A DNA stretch of 64,000 nucleotides from positions 151,253-215,252 of the forward strand of contig NZ_JXCA02000022.1 of assembly GCF_000828085.3 (NCBI RefSeq). The letters run 5' to 3'. Shown piece by piece: positions 43,152 through 53,413 of this stretch; positions within the stretch are counted from its first letter, which is position 1, and every line of letters starts with the position of its first letter. Source of the DNA: Scytonema tolypothrichoides VB-61278. Lineage in GTDB: Bacteria > Cyanobacteriota > Cyanobacteriia > Cyanobacteriales > Nostocaceae. Below the pieces are notes generated by a model. That model searched no databases. It saw only the letters and a program-made list of their open reading frames with translations, and had not been told where the DNA came from. A program made the position numbers and the translations under genes.

Positions 43152-45869
43152 TTACTGAGATGATGGGCTACAACTCATTTTTGCTTGCTGTACGGCTTGA
43201 TAATTTGGTTTAAGTTGGAGGGCTTCGTCAAAGGCAGTGAAAGCTTCTTGGACTTTAGAGGTTTTACATAGCGTGAATCCTAGATAGTACAAAGTTTCTG
43301 CTTTTTGGGCATCTACCAACTTTAACTGTTTTAGCATTCGTTCAAATTGGGCAATGGCTTCATGGTATCGCCTCAAGCCCTGAAGTGCTATACCTCGACC
43401 CCGGTGAGCAGTAAAGTAGTTGGGATCGTATGCTAATGATTGATTATATGCTTGAAGAGCTTCTTTGTGTTTTTGCTGTCGTGATAATGCCTTACCTTTG
43501 TGGCTATAGGCAACTGATAAATCTCTTTTGATGGTATCTTTTGTGTCAACTTCTGAACCCTTCTCAAGCAACTCGATTGCTTTGTTAATGGTTACAAGGG
43601 CTTGTTCTGTTTGCTTGAGTGCTAGCAATGATTCAGTTTTGTTAATCCAGAAAACAGGATCTTGCGAGTCAATTGCAATGGCTTTGTTAAAGGCGGCGAT
43701 CGCCTGATTATATCGCTTGAGGTTATGTAGTGCTTCCCCTTGGCAATTCCAGCCATAAACTGCTTTTTGCTCAACGATAGTTGCTACAGTACAGGATTGT
43801 AGCATTTTATTGTATTGTTGTAAACCAGCTAATGCGTAGCCTTGGTTAGTCCAAGCTTGGTAGTAGCTTTGATCGATCTTTAAAATCTCATTGTATTTCG
43901 CGGTCGCCTGTTGATATTTTCTTTGATTGAATAGCTCATTGCCTTGTTTAAAAAAGATTTGCACCTCTAAAGACTTCATCGTACTAGAGCGAACGACACT
44001 AAAGCCAACTATCACCAAGCCTAAACTTCCCAGTAAAATCCAAGTGCCTTTAGGAAGCACTTTTCTCGAATTGGAAATAGTTTTTTTTATATTCTTTAAA
44101 CGAAGTGTTGGTGGAGGTAATTGGCTTTGGGTGCTTTGAGTTATTTGTGAAAGTGGGGGAGGCTGTTTCTCCAATTCCTGATTCACCCAACTCAAAGAAA
44201 AAACAGATTGGTAAATACGATTAGAAACTTTTAGGGTGTTTTCTTGTTCCACAACCAATCCCAAATTCAGCAGTTCTGTTTGTGCAGGATTGTTATTCAC
44301 TACAACTTCTTTGTGCTGCAAGATTTGCTGATACAGCCGCAGTAGTGACAAAGGATTGCACTGCTGATTTTTCAAAATTCCATTGCGAATTGCCTCCAAA
44401 TGCTCAGACGCAACTTGAATTTCCCAGTTTTCAATTATGCGGGTTTGTACTAGTTGCTGTACTCTTACGGCTTCTTCATGAACGAGAATAAAATCTTGTG
44501 AGTTAGCAAGTAATTGACAAAGTTTTTGGGTGAGAAACAGTTGACCACTTGTCCACGACAACACCTCTTCCAGTAAGACATACGGACGGCTGGCTTTGTC
44601 ATCTAATTGGAATAATTTGATTCTATTATGGTTGATATCTAAACGTATTAATTCCTGATTCACCCAACTCAAAGAAAAAATATATTGGTAAATGCGGCTA
44701 GAAACTTTTAGGGTGTTTTCCTGTTCCACAACCAATCCTAAATTCAGCAATTCTATTTTTCTTATACTGTCCTTAACAGAGATATTTTCTTCCTGTAATA
44801 TTTGCTGATATAATTCCAGCAGTGCAAAAGAATTGCATTTCTTATTTCGCAAAAGACCATAGCGAATCGCCTTAAAATGCTCAGAAGCTACTTGAGTCTC
44901 CCAATGATCAATAAAACGGGTTTTTACAAGTTGTTGGACTGTGAATGCTTCTTCACCAACAGCAACAAAAGTTTCGGAATCAGCTAGTAATTGACATAAT
45001 TTTTGGGTGAGAAACGGTTGACCACTTGTCCATGACAAAATCTCTTGCAGCAAAATATCCGGACGACTAGCTTTTTCATCTAAATTGAATAATTTGATTA
45101 TGCTACGACTAAAAGATTTTTTATGCACTTTGTCAGCAAGAACAGATGACTTGTCTTCTTCGAGAAACGTTTCTACTTGTCTGAGACTGTCATTAATACT
45201 CGTGAAGTCTTCAATTTGGAATTTGATTTCCGCAGCGTGCCCGGAGGATATATCTTGAATTTTGAATTCCCCTCCGGGGCTGACTCTCTCGTTGCAGGCT
45301 TCAACTGAGTGTTCTGCCTGCTGTAAAATGTTTTGAGAGCGCTGTGCAAGAGGAACAATATACTCTAGAAAAAAGTTGATTGTAGTTGGCTTCAGCCAAC
45401 CCTTGTGAACAGCCAATTCCCCAAATTTAAGTCCCATCTGTTTTTGTTCACAGAGGATAGTGTTCACTTGATACTCGTCCAACAGTCCTGCTTTTTTGAG
45501 ATACTCACCCAAAGGTTGTTTAGATTTTTGGTTCAGCAAATCTGACCATTTCTGGGCGAAAAAATCAGCCGTTTCTTGTTTGATCCATCCTCGTAAGGCT
45601 AAAATTTCTCCTAGCCGCATATTCTTATTTTGGGTTTGCTCTTCCAAAGCGAACTCTATCTGGGCACTTGAAATTAGGTCAGCGATCTGTAAAATTTCAC
45701 CAAGGGGTTTGACAGAAAAGATTTCAGACATGAGCCTGTCAAAATAGGGCAGTAAATAATTAGTTAACCAGAAGTTACAAGAAAATTCAGCCAACTTTGT
45801 TAAAAATTTAGCAATGAAATTTTCTGATATTAAGTTGACAAAAGAGTTAATTTGTGTAGTGAGCTTCAA
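43152..45869 (-). CDS. AAA-like (lid/winged-helix) repeat protein with TM segment and TPRs, full-length paralogue
   Basis: The 905-residue product has an N-terminal region (about 50-180) built of repeated helical units, LGEILQIADLISSAQIEFAL, LGEYLKKAGLLDEYQVN, FGELAVHKGWLKPTT, recalling the MshEN-type N-terminal domain of type II secretion/pilus ATPases. Two copies of the AAA-like lid/winged-helix unit follow at about 255-570 (SRPDILLQEILSWTSGQ, FLTQKLCQLLADSE, DHWETQVASEHF, LKVSSRIYQYIF). There is no ATPase P-loop. A transmembrane segment lies at about 612-632 (TWILLGSLGLVIVGFSVV) and TPRs occupy 640-905. The start is TTG (45867-45869) after AAAGGGGAAAG. It is clearly paralogous to 27435-29951, which has three units and lacks the N terminus. 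A membrane scaffold role is inferred only. Confidence 0.8.
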   Translation of the reverse strand: MKLTTQINSFVNLISENFIAKFLTKLAEFSCNFWLTNYLLPYFDRLMSEIFSVKPLGEILQIADLISSAQIEFALEEQTQNKNMRLGEILALRGWIKQETADFFAQKWSDLLNQKSKQPLGEYLKKAGLLDEYQVNTILCEQKQMGLKFGELAVHKGWLKPTTINFFLEYIVPLAQRSQNILQQAEHSVEACNERVSPGGEFKIQDISSGHAAEIKFQIEDFTSINDSLRQVETFLEEDKSSVLADKVHKKSFSRSIIKLFNLDEKASRPDILLQEILSWTSGQPFLTQKLCQLLADSETFVAVGEEAFTVQQLVKTRFIDHWETQVASEHFKAIRYGLLRNKKCNSFALLELYQQILQEENISVKDSIRKIELLNLGLVVEQENTLKVSSRIYQYIFSLSWVNQELIRLDINHNRIKLFQLDDKASRPYVLLEEVLSWTSGQLFLTQKLCQLLANSQDFILVHEEAVRVQQLVQTRIIENWEIQVASEHLEAIRNGILKNQQCNPLSLLRLYQQILQHKEVVVNNNPAQTELLNLGLVVEQENTLKVSNRIYQSVFSLSWVNQELEKQPPPLSQITQSTQSQLPPPTLRLKNIKKTISNSRKVLPKGTWILLGSLGLVIVGFSVVRSSTMKSLEVQIFFKQGNELFNQRKYQQATAKYNEILKIDQSYYQAWTNQGYALAGLQQYNKMLQSCTVATIVEQKAVYGWNCQGEALHNLKRYNQAIAAFNKAIAIDSQDPVFWINKTESLLALKQTEQALVTINKAIELLEKGSEVDTKDTIKRDLSVAYSHKGKALSRQQKHKEALQAYNQSLAYDPNYFTAHRGRGIALQGLRRYHEAIAQFERMLKQLKLVDAQKAETLYYLGFTLCKTSKVQEAFTAFDEALQLKPNYQAVQQAKMSCSPSSQ

Positions 45870-46199
45870 CTTTCCCCTTTCCTGACCAAGAAAGTACTCA
45901 GAACTGAGAACTCAGGAGTCAGAATGATGAGTGAGTGAGCGAAAATTGAGGTCTAAGACTTCTGCTTCCTCGTCCACGTCGCAAGCGCCAGACCGCCACT
46001 GAGAAGTCGCGGCTTGCAGTTTATTCATTTCTGGAGAAGAAAAGAATTCTTTCCTTGCTCAAATACAACATATTTCATGGGGATATTCTCAGTTCTGCGT
46101 TCTTCTTAAATTTTAGATACTTCCGAAGCACTAAAAATTCGGGAAAATAGTATGTACAGTTAAATATTTTAAGACTAACTCAATTTTCTCTTGGAGAAT
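45870..46199. other. metH upstream region
   Basis: 330 nt between divergent genes. A GCAAGC…GCTTGC stem (about 45981-46017) encloses GCCAGACCGCCACTGAGAAG, which looks like a dispersed repeat. No cobalamin or SAM riboswitch could be recognised. TTGGAG lies 3 nt before the metH ATG. Confidence 0.4.
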
Positions 46200-49100
46200 A
46201 TGACTTCTACTTTCTTAGAACGCCTGCATAGTCCTACACGCCCAGTCATCGTCTTCGACGGTGCAATGGGAACTAACTTGCAAACGCAAAACCTGACTGC
46301 TGAAGATTTCGGTGGTCCTCAGTACGAAGGTTGTAACGAATACCTCGTCTACACTAAACCAGAAGCGGTTGCAAAAGTTCACCGCGACTTTCTCGCTGCT
46401 GGTGCAGATGTGATTGAAACGGACACCTTTGGCGCTGCGTCGATTGTCTTAGCCGAATACGACTTGGCGGACAAGGCTTATGAACTCAACAAAACTGCGG
46501 CGGAACTTGCAAAGCGGGTTGCTACAGAATTTTCGACTCCCGAAAAACCCCGGTTTGTTGCGGGTTCTATAGGACCAACAACTAAACTACCAACCCTGGG
46601 ACATATTGACTTTGACACCATGAAGTCTTCCTACGCTGAACAAGTAGAAGGACTTTTTGATGGTGGGGTTGATTTATTTATCGTTGAAACTTGCCAAGAT
46701 GTGCTGCAAATCAAAGCGGCGTTGAATGCGATCGAAGAAGTTTTTGTGAACAAGGGCGATCGCCGTCCGCTCATGGTATCCGTTACAATGGAAACAATGG
46801 GCACAATGCTGGTTGGGACGGAAATCAACGCCGTACTAACAATTCTAGAACCTTACCCAATCGACATTCTCGGTCTGAACTGTGCCACAGGACCAGACTT
46901 GATGAAACCACATATCAAGTATCTCTCAGAACATTCGCCCTTCGTAGTTTCCTGTATTCCCAACGCGGGTTTACCAGAGAACGTCGGCGGTCAAGCTCAT
47001 TATCGCTTGACACCGATGGAATTACGGATGTCATTAATGCATTTTGTTGAAGATTTGGGTGTCCAAGTGATCGGGGGTTGCTGTGGGACACGTCCAGGAC
47101 ACATTCAACAATTAGCAGAAATTGCCAAAGAACTGACGCCAAAAGTTAGACATCCTGAACTTGAACCAGCGGCGGCGTCAATATACAATATCCAACCTTA
47201 CGACCAAGACAATTCATTCTTAATTATCGGCGAACGCCTCAATGCCAGCGGTTCCAAAAAATGCCGTGAGTTACTGAATGCGGAAGATTGGGATGGACTG
47301 GTGTCGATGGCGAGGGCGCAAGTTAAGGAAGGCGCACATATTTTAGATGTCAACGTTGACTACGTTGGACGTGACGGCGTGCGTGATATGCACGAGGTTG
47401 TTTCACGTCTGGTCAATAATGTGACACTTCCCTTGATGCTCGACTCCACCGAATGGGAAAAGATGGAGGCGGGACTGAAAGTTGCTGGTGGTAAGTGTTT
47501 GTTGAACTCTACCAACTATGAAGACGGAGAGCCGCGTTTCTTGAAGGTGTTAGAACTGGCGAAGAAATACGGTGCAGGTGTTGTGATTGGTACAATAGAT
47601 GAAGATGGGATGGCACGGACAGCAGACAAAAAGTTTGCGATCGCCCAACGCGCCTACCGTCAAGCTGTTGAATACGGCATTCCACCTACAGAAGTCTTTT
47701 TTGATACCCTAGCACTACCCATTTCCACAGGAATTGAAGAAGACCGCGCCAACGGTAAAGCTACAATTGAATCAATCCGCCGGATTCGTCAAGAATTGCC
47801 TGGATGTCATGTCGTCTTGGGTGTTTCCAATATCTCCTTTGGTCTTAGTCCTGCATCACGTATCGTCCTCAACTCCATGTTTTTACATGAAGCGATGACT
47901 GCTGGTATGGATGCGGCAATTGTCAGCGCTAGTAAAATTTTACCACTAGCAAAAATTGAGGAACGCCATCAAGAAGTTTGTCGCCAGTTGATTTACGACG
48001 AACGAAAATTTGAAGGAAATGTCTGCATTTATGACCCCTTGACAGAACTGACGAAGTTATTTGAAGGGGTGACAACCAAACGCGACAAAGGCGTTGACGA
48101 AAATCTCCCGATTGAAGAACGTCTCAAACGCCACATTATCGACGGCGAACGCATTGGTTTAGAAGAACAACTCACCAAAGCTTTAGAAAAATATCCTCCC
48201 TTGGAAATTATCAACACTTTCCTGCTGGATGGTATGAAAGTCGTCGGTGAGTTGTTTGGTTCCGGACAAATGCAGCTTCCCTTCGTCTTGCAGTCAGCGG
48301 AAACCATGAAAGCAGCAGTTGCTTATCTAGAACCTTTCATGGAAAAGTCAGAAACTGGTAACAATGCTAAGGGGACATTCATCATTGCTACGGTGAAAGG
48401 CGATGTTCACGACATTGGGAAAAACTTAGTTGATATCATCTTGTCGAACAACGGGTACAAGGTAATTAACCTAGGAATTAAGCAGCCAGTGGAAAATATC
48501 ATAGACGCTTACGAGAAGCACAAAGCTGATTGTATTGCGATGAGTGGTTTGTTGGTGAAATCCACTGCTTTTATGAAAGAGAATTTGGAGGTTTTCAACG
48601 AAAAGGGAATTACCGTCCCTGTGATTTTAGGCGGTGCAGCGCTAACACCCAAGTTTGTTCATGAAGATTGCCAAAATACCTACAAAGGTAAGGTAGTTTA
48701 TGGCAAAGATGCGTTTTCTGATTTGCACTTCATGGATAAGTTAATGCCAGCGAAAGCAGCAAGTCAATGGGATGATTTGCGGGGATTTTTGAATGAAACC
48801 GCTGAAACTACCGAAGTGTCAGGAAATGGTCATAAACAAGCTGTGGCGGAGGCGGTTGAGGAAAAATCTCCTGAACCAAAACAAGTGGATACCCGTCGTT
48901 CTGAAGCTGTGGCGGTAGATATTGAACGTCCGACACCGCCTTTCTGGGGAACGAAGATACTCCAGGGGGAAGATATTCCTTTTGAGGAGGTTTTCTGGTA
49001 TTTAGATTTACAAGCTTTGATTGCGGGGCAATGGCAGTTTCGTAAGCCTAAGGAGCAGTCTAAGGAGGAGTATCAGGCGTTTTTGGATGAAAAGGTGTAT

Positions 49101-49742
49101 CCGATTTTGGAGGATTTGAAGCAGCGGATTATACGGGAGAAGTTGTTGCATCCGCAGGTGGTTTATGGATATTTTCCTTGTCAGGCGGAGGGGAATAGTT
49201 TGTATATTTATGAAATGAACCGCAGAGGCGCAGAGGGCGCAGAGGTAAGAGCAAGTTTTAAGTTTCCGAGGCAAAGGTCGTTAAGGAGGTTGTGTATTGC
49301 AGATTTTTTTGCGCCGAAGGAGTCGGGAGTTATTGATGTGTTCCCGATGCAGGCGGTGACTGTAGGTGAGATTGCGACTGAGTACGCGCAAAAGCTGTTT
49401 ACGGATAATAAATACACTGATTATCTGTATTTCCACGGCTTTGCAGTGCAGATGGCTGAGGCGCTGGCGGAGTGGACACACGCCCGTATTCGTCGTGAGT
49501 TGGGTTTTGATGCTGAGGAACCTGATAATATTCGGGATGTTTTGGCACAGAGATATCAGGGTTCGCGGTATAGTTTTGGGTATCCGGCTTGTCCGAATAT
49601 TCAGGATCAATACAAGCAGCTGGAGTTGTTGGGAGCAGAGCGTATTAATTTGTACATGGATGAAAGTGAGCAGCTTTATCCGGAACAGTCTACGACTGCG
49701 ATTATCACTTATCACCCAGTAGCCAAATACTTTAGCGCCTAA
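46200..49742 (+). CDS. metH: Cobalamin-dependent methionine synthase
   Basis: MetH moves a methyl group from 5-methyltetrahydrofolate via cobalamin to homocysteine, giving methionine. The 1180-residue product has the four modules: homocysteine domain 1 to about 315 (zinc ligands Cys228, Cys294, Cys295), pterin domain about 345-610 ([15 protein letters not shown]), cap/B12 domain about 640-885 (cobalamin ligand His737 in [10 protein letters not shown]) and the AdoMet reactivation domain about 930-1180 ([26 protein letters not shown]). I chose ATG 46200 with GGAG just upstream rather than the TTG at 46191. An insertion coded by a dispersed repeat ([10 protein letters not shown]) lies in the reactivation domain just before the RLCIADFF core; it keeps the frame. 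The rest is normal, and the enzyme is probably still active. Confidence 0.96.
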   Translation: MTSTFLERLHSPTRPVIVFDGAMGTNLQTQNLTAEDFGGPQYEGCNEYLVYTKPEAVAKVHRDFLAAGADVIETDTFGAASIVLAEYDLADKAYELNKTAAELAKRVATEFSTPEKPRFVAGSIGPTTKLPTLGHIDFDTMKSSYAEQVEGLFDGGVDLFIVETCQDVLQIKAALNAIEEVFVNKGDRRPLMVSVTMETMGTMLVGTEINAVLTILEPYPIDILGLNCATGPDLMKPHIKYLSEHSPFVVSCIPNAGLPENVGGQAHYRLTPMELRMSLMHFVEDLGVQVIGGCCGTRPGHIQQLAEIAKELTPKVRHPELEPAAASIYNIQPYDQDNSFLIIGERLNASGSKKCRELLNAEDWDGLVSMARAQVKEGAHILDVNVDYVGRDGVRDMHEVVSRLVNNVTLPLMLDSTEWEKMEAGLKVAGGKCLLNSTNYEDGEPRFLKVLELAKKYGAGVVIGTIDEDGMARTADKKFAIAQRAYRQAVEYGIPPTEVFFDTLALPISTGIEEDRANGKATIESIRRIRQELPGCHVVLGVSNISFGLSPASRIVLNSMFLHEAMTAGMDAAIVSASKILPLAKIEERHQEVCRQLIYDERKFEGNVCIYDPLTELTKLFEGVTTKRDKGVDENLPIEERLKRHIIDGERIGLEEQLTKALEKYPPLEIINTFLLDGMKVVGELFGSGQMQLPFVLQSAETMKAAVAYLEPFMEKSETGNNAKGTFIIATVKGDVHDIGKNLVDIILSNNGYKVINLGIKQPVENIIDAYEKHKADCIAMSGLLVKSTAFMKENLEVFNEKGITVPVILGGAALTPKFVHEDCQNTYKGKVVYGKDAFSDLHFMDKLMPAKAASQWDDLRGFLNETAETTEVSGNGHKQAVAEAVEEKSPEPKQVDTRRSEAVAVDIERPTPPFWGTKILQGEDIPFEEVFWYLDLQALIAGQWQFRKPKEQSKEEYQAFLDEKVYPILEDLKQRIIREKLLHPQVVYGYFPCQAEGNSLYIYEMNRRGAEGAEVRASFKFPRQRSLRRLCIADFFAPKESGVIDVFPMQAVTVGEIATEYAQKLFTDNKYTDYLYFHGFAVQMAEALAEWTHARIRRELGFDAEEPDNIRDVLAQRYQGSRYSFGYPACPNIQDQYKQLELLGAERINLYMDESEQLYPEQSTTAIITYHPVAKYFSA
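49217..49247 (+). repeat. AACCGCAGAGGCGCAGAGGG-type repeat inside metH
   Basis: The tandem CGCAGAGG-type sequence, common between cyanobacterial genes, is here read as coding sequence in the reactivation domain of MetH. It does not disturb the frame. Confidence 0.75.
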
Positions 49743-49754
49743 CTTATTCCCCTT

Positions 49755-49779
49755 CCCCTCTCCTTAATAAGGAGAGGGG
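49755..49779 (+). terminator. Strong hairpin after metH
   Basis: CCCCTCTCCTTA (49755-49766) and TAAGGAGAGGGG (49768-49779) form a 12-bp stem 13 nt after the metH stop. It is also a member of the CCTCACCC/CTCTCC repeat family, so terminator use is inferred. Confidence 0.6.
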
Positions 49780-49857
49780 TGCCCGGAGGGCGGGGTGAGG
49801 TAGCTAACCAGAGGGTGCGGTGAAGCGTGGGCTGAGGTTATTATATTCTGGCGTTTT

Positions 49858-49906
49858 ACCTCACCCTAACCCTCTCCTTATAAAGGAGAGGGGTTGGGGG
49901 TGAGGT
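49858..49906. repeat. Second CCTCACCC...CTCTCC hairpin repeat
   Basis: ACCTCACCCTAACCCTCTCC and its near-complement GGAGAGGGGTTGGGGGTGAG flank TTATAAA; same family as 49755-49800 and 20860-20912. Confidence 0.7.
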
Positions 49907-50032
49907 TTTATCTTAAATTTACACATTCATAACACTCGTCATCCAACAAGCAAATCTACTTAACCCAACAGTAGGAAGCTTTTTTGTAGAAGTTCATGTC
50001 AAGGTTTTAGAAAATGACTCTACAAGAAATTT

Positions 50033-50386
50033 ATGACTCAAAAAATTCAAGAAAGCGTGACACAATCTAAAGATGTGCGAGTTACTACAACCTCAATAAT
50101 CTGGGGTATTGCTGTAGGAATGTTAGCAATTTGTATCCCGCTTTCATCTGCCACAAAAAGTGGTTCTATTTTACCTTTAGCGACTATCGCTGGTGCAGCA
50201 ATAAGTACTGTTGCTGTGTGGCGTTCTGATGACAAAAAATCAAAATATAACTCTTTACCTCAACAAAAAGTCGAACTGTTAGAGCAAAGAATCGCTAACT
50301 TAGAAACAATTGTGACTCGTGATGATTTTGAGTTGCGGATGAAAATGAAACAGGTAGAATCTCGCGATCGCACAAGTGATAATTAA
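50033..50386 (+). CDS. Small membrane protein with C-terminal coiled coil, unrecognised
   Basis: The 117-residue product has two hydrophobic segments at about 22-38 (IIWGIAVGMLAICIPLS) and 47-62 (LPLATIAGAAISTVAV), then a basic turn (WRSDDKKSKYN) and a coiled-coil-like stretch (KVELLEQRIANLETIVTRDD, FELRMKMKQ). I do not recognise a family. It stands alone between metH and another small membrane gene, both on the same strand but far apart (285 nt). The ribosome-binding site is weak (AAGAAA). Coding potential looks real from codon use; function unknown. Confidence 0.6.
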   Translation: MTQKIQESVTQSKDVRVTTTSIIWGIAVGMLAICIPLSSATKSGSILPLATIAGAAISTVAVWRSDDKKSKYNSLPQQKVELLEQRIANLETIVTRDDFELRMKMKQVESRDRTSDN

Positions 50387-50671
50387 ATAACTTTCAGCCA
50401 ACTCACTAACTTTTTGTAAGTTATAGCTTTACTTCTGGCAATTTTCAAGAATTGCCTTAATTTGTTGTTAATATTATATAACAAAAATTTAATTATTTAT
50501 TATACCATAATTTTTAAAAATTAATATATTTTCTGGCACTTTGGCATCTTTATTATAAAAAAAGTCCTTAATTGTGAAGCGATATTACATTTGTTTCAAA
50601 AATGTTTAGAAAACGTCTAAAAAGCAAACATGGTTCTAATGTAGAACCTAAGAAGATACTAGAGGCATTTT

Positions 50672-50986
50672 ATGACGAGTAACATTCAAAAGTATCGATT
50701 TGTCTGTACCCTGACCTTTGGCGACATCTATGGTCAAATCATTGTTTGGTTGATTACCATTACAATCAGTTTGGCATCAGCTTTGGCGTTGATGGGTGCC
50801 AGAAAACCTGTTTATGCTTTAGCCACTGTTGGACTCGTAGTTCTACTATCTTTGCCTTTCTTGCTTTTTGCCTTCGTCACTACATTGCTAAATCACATTG
50901 AAGTGTCTCCTGTAGAACCAGGAACAAGAATGGAAGCAATTCCAGGTAATGTGTCGCAGCAACAACCTGTAGAAGCAACTAGCTGA
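50672..50986 (+). CDS. Small two-TM membrane protein, unrecognised
   Basis: The 104-residue product has hydrophobic segments at about 20-44 (QIIVWLITITISLASALALM) and 48-74 (VYALATVGLVVLLSLPFLLF) and a short polar tail (HIEVSPVEPGTRMEAIPGN). ATG 50672 is preceded by an AGAGG site 8 nt upstream. It has no recognisable domain. Nothing in the context suggests a role; the next gene, a flavoprotein dehydrogenase, is 460 nt away and not obviously linked. Confidence 0.6.
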   Translation: MTSNIQKYRFVCTLTFGDIYGQIIVWLITITISLASALALMGARKPVYALATVGLVVLLSLPFLLFAFVTTLLNHIEVSPVEPGTRMEAIPGNVSQQQPVEATS

Positions 50987-51446
50987 TGGATTTTAGATAG
51001 AGGACTGATGAGTGATGAGTTGTTAGCAGCTAGTGGTAAAGAAGAAGCTAATGCGTGTCTAAGTTGTTTGATTTTTTTTATGACTGTCATTAGTCAGCGC
51101 GTCCTTTGTTATTACAAATGACTAATGACCAAAACATACGGACTCCCTGAACTGGTCAATGTGTAACTTAACAAGTGCAACAGCGTAAGCTAACAACAAA
51201 ACAATTCTCATTCCTGATTTTAAAATTCATAACTGACACTACATCCCTGTCTGTTGGCGGGGAATTTTTTTGACACACGCGACGTAAGGTTTTTACAGTA
51301 AAAGCAAGACTAGGGCTTGATCTTAGTCGAGTTAATAGGGGTTGCTTGACACAACCCGTGCGGTTCTACGCATGAATCTCACGCCTTCAAGCCGTGGGTG
51401 CGTCAAAATATAACAGCGATCGCTTTTTGATAATTGGGGAGTTGTG
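50987..51446. other. Intergenic region before sdhA
   Basis: 460 nt with no supported gene. A CACGCCTTCAAGCCGTGGGTG hairpin-like stretch near 51380-51400 and a HIP1 octamer near 51417 are present. GGGGAG at 51437-51442 is the ribosome-binding site for the next gene. Confidence 0.4.
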
Positions 51447-53174
51447 ATGCTTGAACACGATGTAATTATTGTCGGTGGTGGGTTAGCTGGGTGTCGCGCT
51501 GCAGTAGAAATTGCCCGCATTGACCCCAGTTTGAATGTAGCTGTTGTTGCTAAAACCCATCCGATTCGTTCTCACTCAGTCGCAGCACAAGGTGGTATGG
51601 CTGCGTCTCTGAAAAATGTTGATTCAGAGGACAGCTGGGAAGCTCATGCTTTTGACACTGTCAAGGGTTCTGACTATTTAGCTGACCAAGATGCTGTAGA
51701 AATTCTCACTCGTGAAGCGCCAGATGTGGTAATTGACTTAGAACACATGGGCGTTTTATTCTCACGTTTAAACGATGGTCGCATAGCTCAACGTGCTTTT
51801 GGCGGACATTCTCACAATCGCACTTGCTACGCTGCGGATAAAACTGGTCACGCCATTTTGCATGAACTCGTGAGCAACCTACGGCGATATGGTGTCCAAA
51901 TTTATCAAGAGTGGTACGTGATGCGCCTGATTTTGGAAGAAGGTCAGGCGAAAGGTGTAGTGATGTACCATATCTTGGATGGGCACATAGAGGTGTTGCG
52001 GGCGAAAGCGGTGATGTTTGCGACTGGTGGGTATGGGCGAGTTTACAACACCACTTCTAATGATTATGCTTCCACGGGTGATGGTCTGGCAATGACTGCT
52101 TTGGCTGGTTTACCCTTGCAAGATATGGAATTTGTGCAATTTCATCCTACCGGGTTATATCCGGTAGGAGTGCTGATTTCAGAAGCGGTGCGTGGGGAAG
52201 GAGCGTATCTTATCAACTCCCAGGGAGAACGCTTTATGGAAAGATACGCTCCCAGTCGTATGGAACTTGCTCCGCGTGATATTACTTCACGGGCGATCGC
52301 CTACGAAATTCGTGCTGGTCGTGGTGTTCACCCAGATGGAAGTGCTGGTGGCCCCTTTGTCTATCTTGACTTACGACACATGGGTAAGGAAAAAATCATG
52401 AGTCGCGTTCCCTTTTGTTGGGAAGAAGCACATCGCCTGGTAGGTGTTGACGCAGTCACTCAACCTATGCCTGTCCGCCCTACCATTCATTATTGCATGG
52501 GTGGTATTCCTGTAAATACCGATGGTCAAGTTCGTAGTAGCGGCGATGGTCTGATTGATGGCTTCTTTGCTGCTGGAGAAACTGCTTGTGTTTCCGTACA
52601 TGGTGCAAATCGCCTTGGCAGTAATTCCCTCTTGGAATGTGTCGTTTATGGACGCAGAACGGGAGCATCAATAGCACAATTCGTGCAAAAACGCAAACTA
52701 CCAATTGTGGACGAGCAACGCTACATCACTGAAGCTCAACAACAAATTCAAGCTTTGCTAGACCAGTCTGGGAAATACCGTATCAACCAAGTTCGCCAAG
52801 CTTTCCAAGATGACATGACTCAGTACTGCGGCGTTTTCCGCACTGAGGAATTAATGCGTGAAGGTTTAAAAAGAGTGCAACAATTAGAACAACAATATTC
52901 GCAGATATATTTGGATGACAAAGGCAGTTCTTGGAACACAGAAATCATAGAAGCCTTTGAAACTCGGAGTTTGATGGTGGTAGGGCGTATGATTTTGGAA
53001 TCAGCCTTAAATCGTCAGGAAAGTCGCGGCGCTCATTTCCGCGAAGATTATCCCCAACGAGATGATACCAATTTTTTAAGGCACACAATGGCTTATTATT
53101 CGCCAGCAGGAATTGATATTCAATATCGCCCAGTCGCTATTACCATGTTTCAGCCACAAGAACGGAAATATTAG
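51447..53174 (+). CDS. sdhA: Succinate dehydrogenase/fumarate reductase flavoprotein subunit
   Basis: The FAD subunit interconverts succinate and fumarate; in cyanobacteria it feeds thylakoid or plasma-membrane quinones. The 575-residue protein has the N-terminal dinucleotide motif [17 protein letters not shown], the covalent-FAD histidine region [15 protein letters not shown], the substrate loop [14 protein letters not shown], the catalytic region [18 protein letters not shown] and the C-terminal FAD motif [23 protein letters not shown] 51447 is chosen because GGGGAG lies 5 nt before the in-frame GTG/ATG pair. No iron-sulphur or membrane-anchor subunit is adjacent, as is usual in cyanobacteria where these genes are scattered. 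It ends with a hairpin at 53198-53220. Confidence 0.93.
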   Translation: MLEHDVIIVGGGLAGCRAAVEIARIDPSLNVAVVAKTHPIRSHSVAAQGGMAASLKNVDSEDSWEAHAFDTVKGSDYLADQDAVEILTREAPDVVIDLEHMGVLFSRLNDGRIAQRAFGGHSHNRTCYAADKTGHAILHELVSNLRRYGVQIYQEWYVMRLILEEGQAKGVVMYHILDGHIEVLRAKAVMFATGGYGRVYNTTSNDYASTGDGLAMTALAGLPLQDMEFVQFHPTGLYPVGVLISEAVRGEGAYLINSQGERFMERYAPSRMELAPRDITSRAIAYEIRAGRGVHPDGSAGGPFVYLDLRHMGKEKIMSRVPFCWEEAHRLVGVDAVTQPMPVRPTIHYCMGGIPVNTDGQVRSSGDGLIDGFFAAGETACVSVHGANRLGSNSLLECVVYGRRTGASIAQFVQKRKLPIVDEQRYITEAQQQIQALLDQSGKYRINQVRQAFQDDMTQYCGVFRTEELMREGLKRVQQLEQQYSQIYLDDKGSSWNTEIIEAFETRSLMVVGRMILESALNRQESRGAHFREDYPQRDDTNFLRHTMAYYSPAGIDIQYRPVAITMFQPQERKY

Positions 53175-53197
53175 CAAAGGCTAAAGTATCAAGGCTC

Positions 53198-53220
53198 AAG
53201 GATGAAAATTTTTCATCCTT
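53198..53220 (+). terminator. Hairpin after sdhA
   Basis: AAGGATGAAAA (53198-53208) and TTTTCATCCTT (53210-53220) are exact complements, 24 nt after the stop. The stem has internal T-run character but no long U tail after it. Confidence 0.5.
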
Positions 53221-53413
53221 GCTCATATCTTTGTAACTACAATAGTTTCTCTGTGTTTCATAGCTAAACCAGAACCAAAAACATTTGGTGCAATGGAGTA
53301 ACCAAGCTTTTCGCTCAGCTTGATCAATTGATGACAAGACATAGCTTAACAGCCCATCTGCTGACGTGAGTAAATCCGATCACTGCACAATAATATGGAA
53401 GTACAAAGATGTT

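Noticed and set aside
45975..46020. Possible cobalamin riboswitch before metH (GCCACTG seen)
   Set aside because: The B12-box and other conserved segments are not in the right order; the sequence is a GCAAGC…GCTTGC hairpin repeat.
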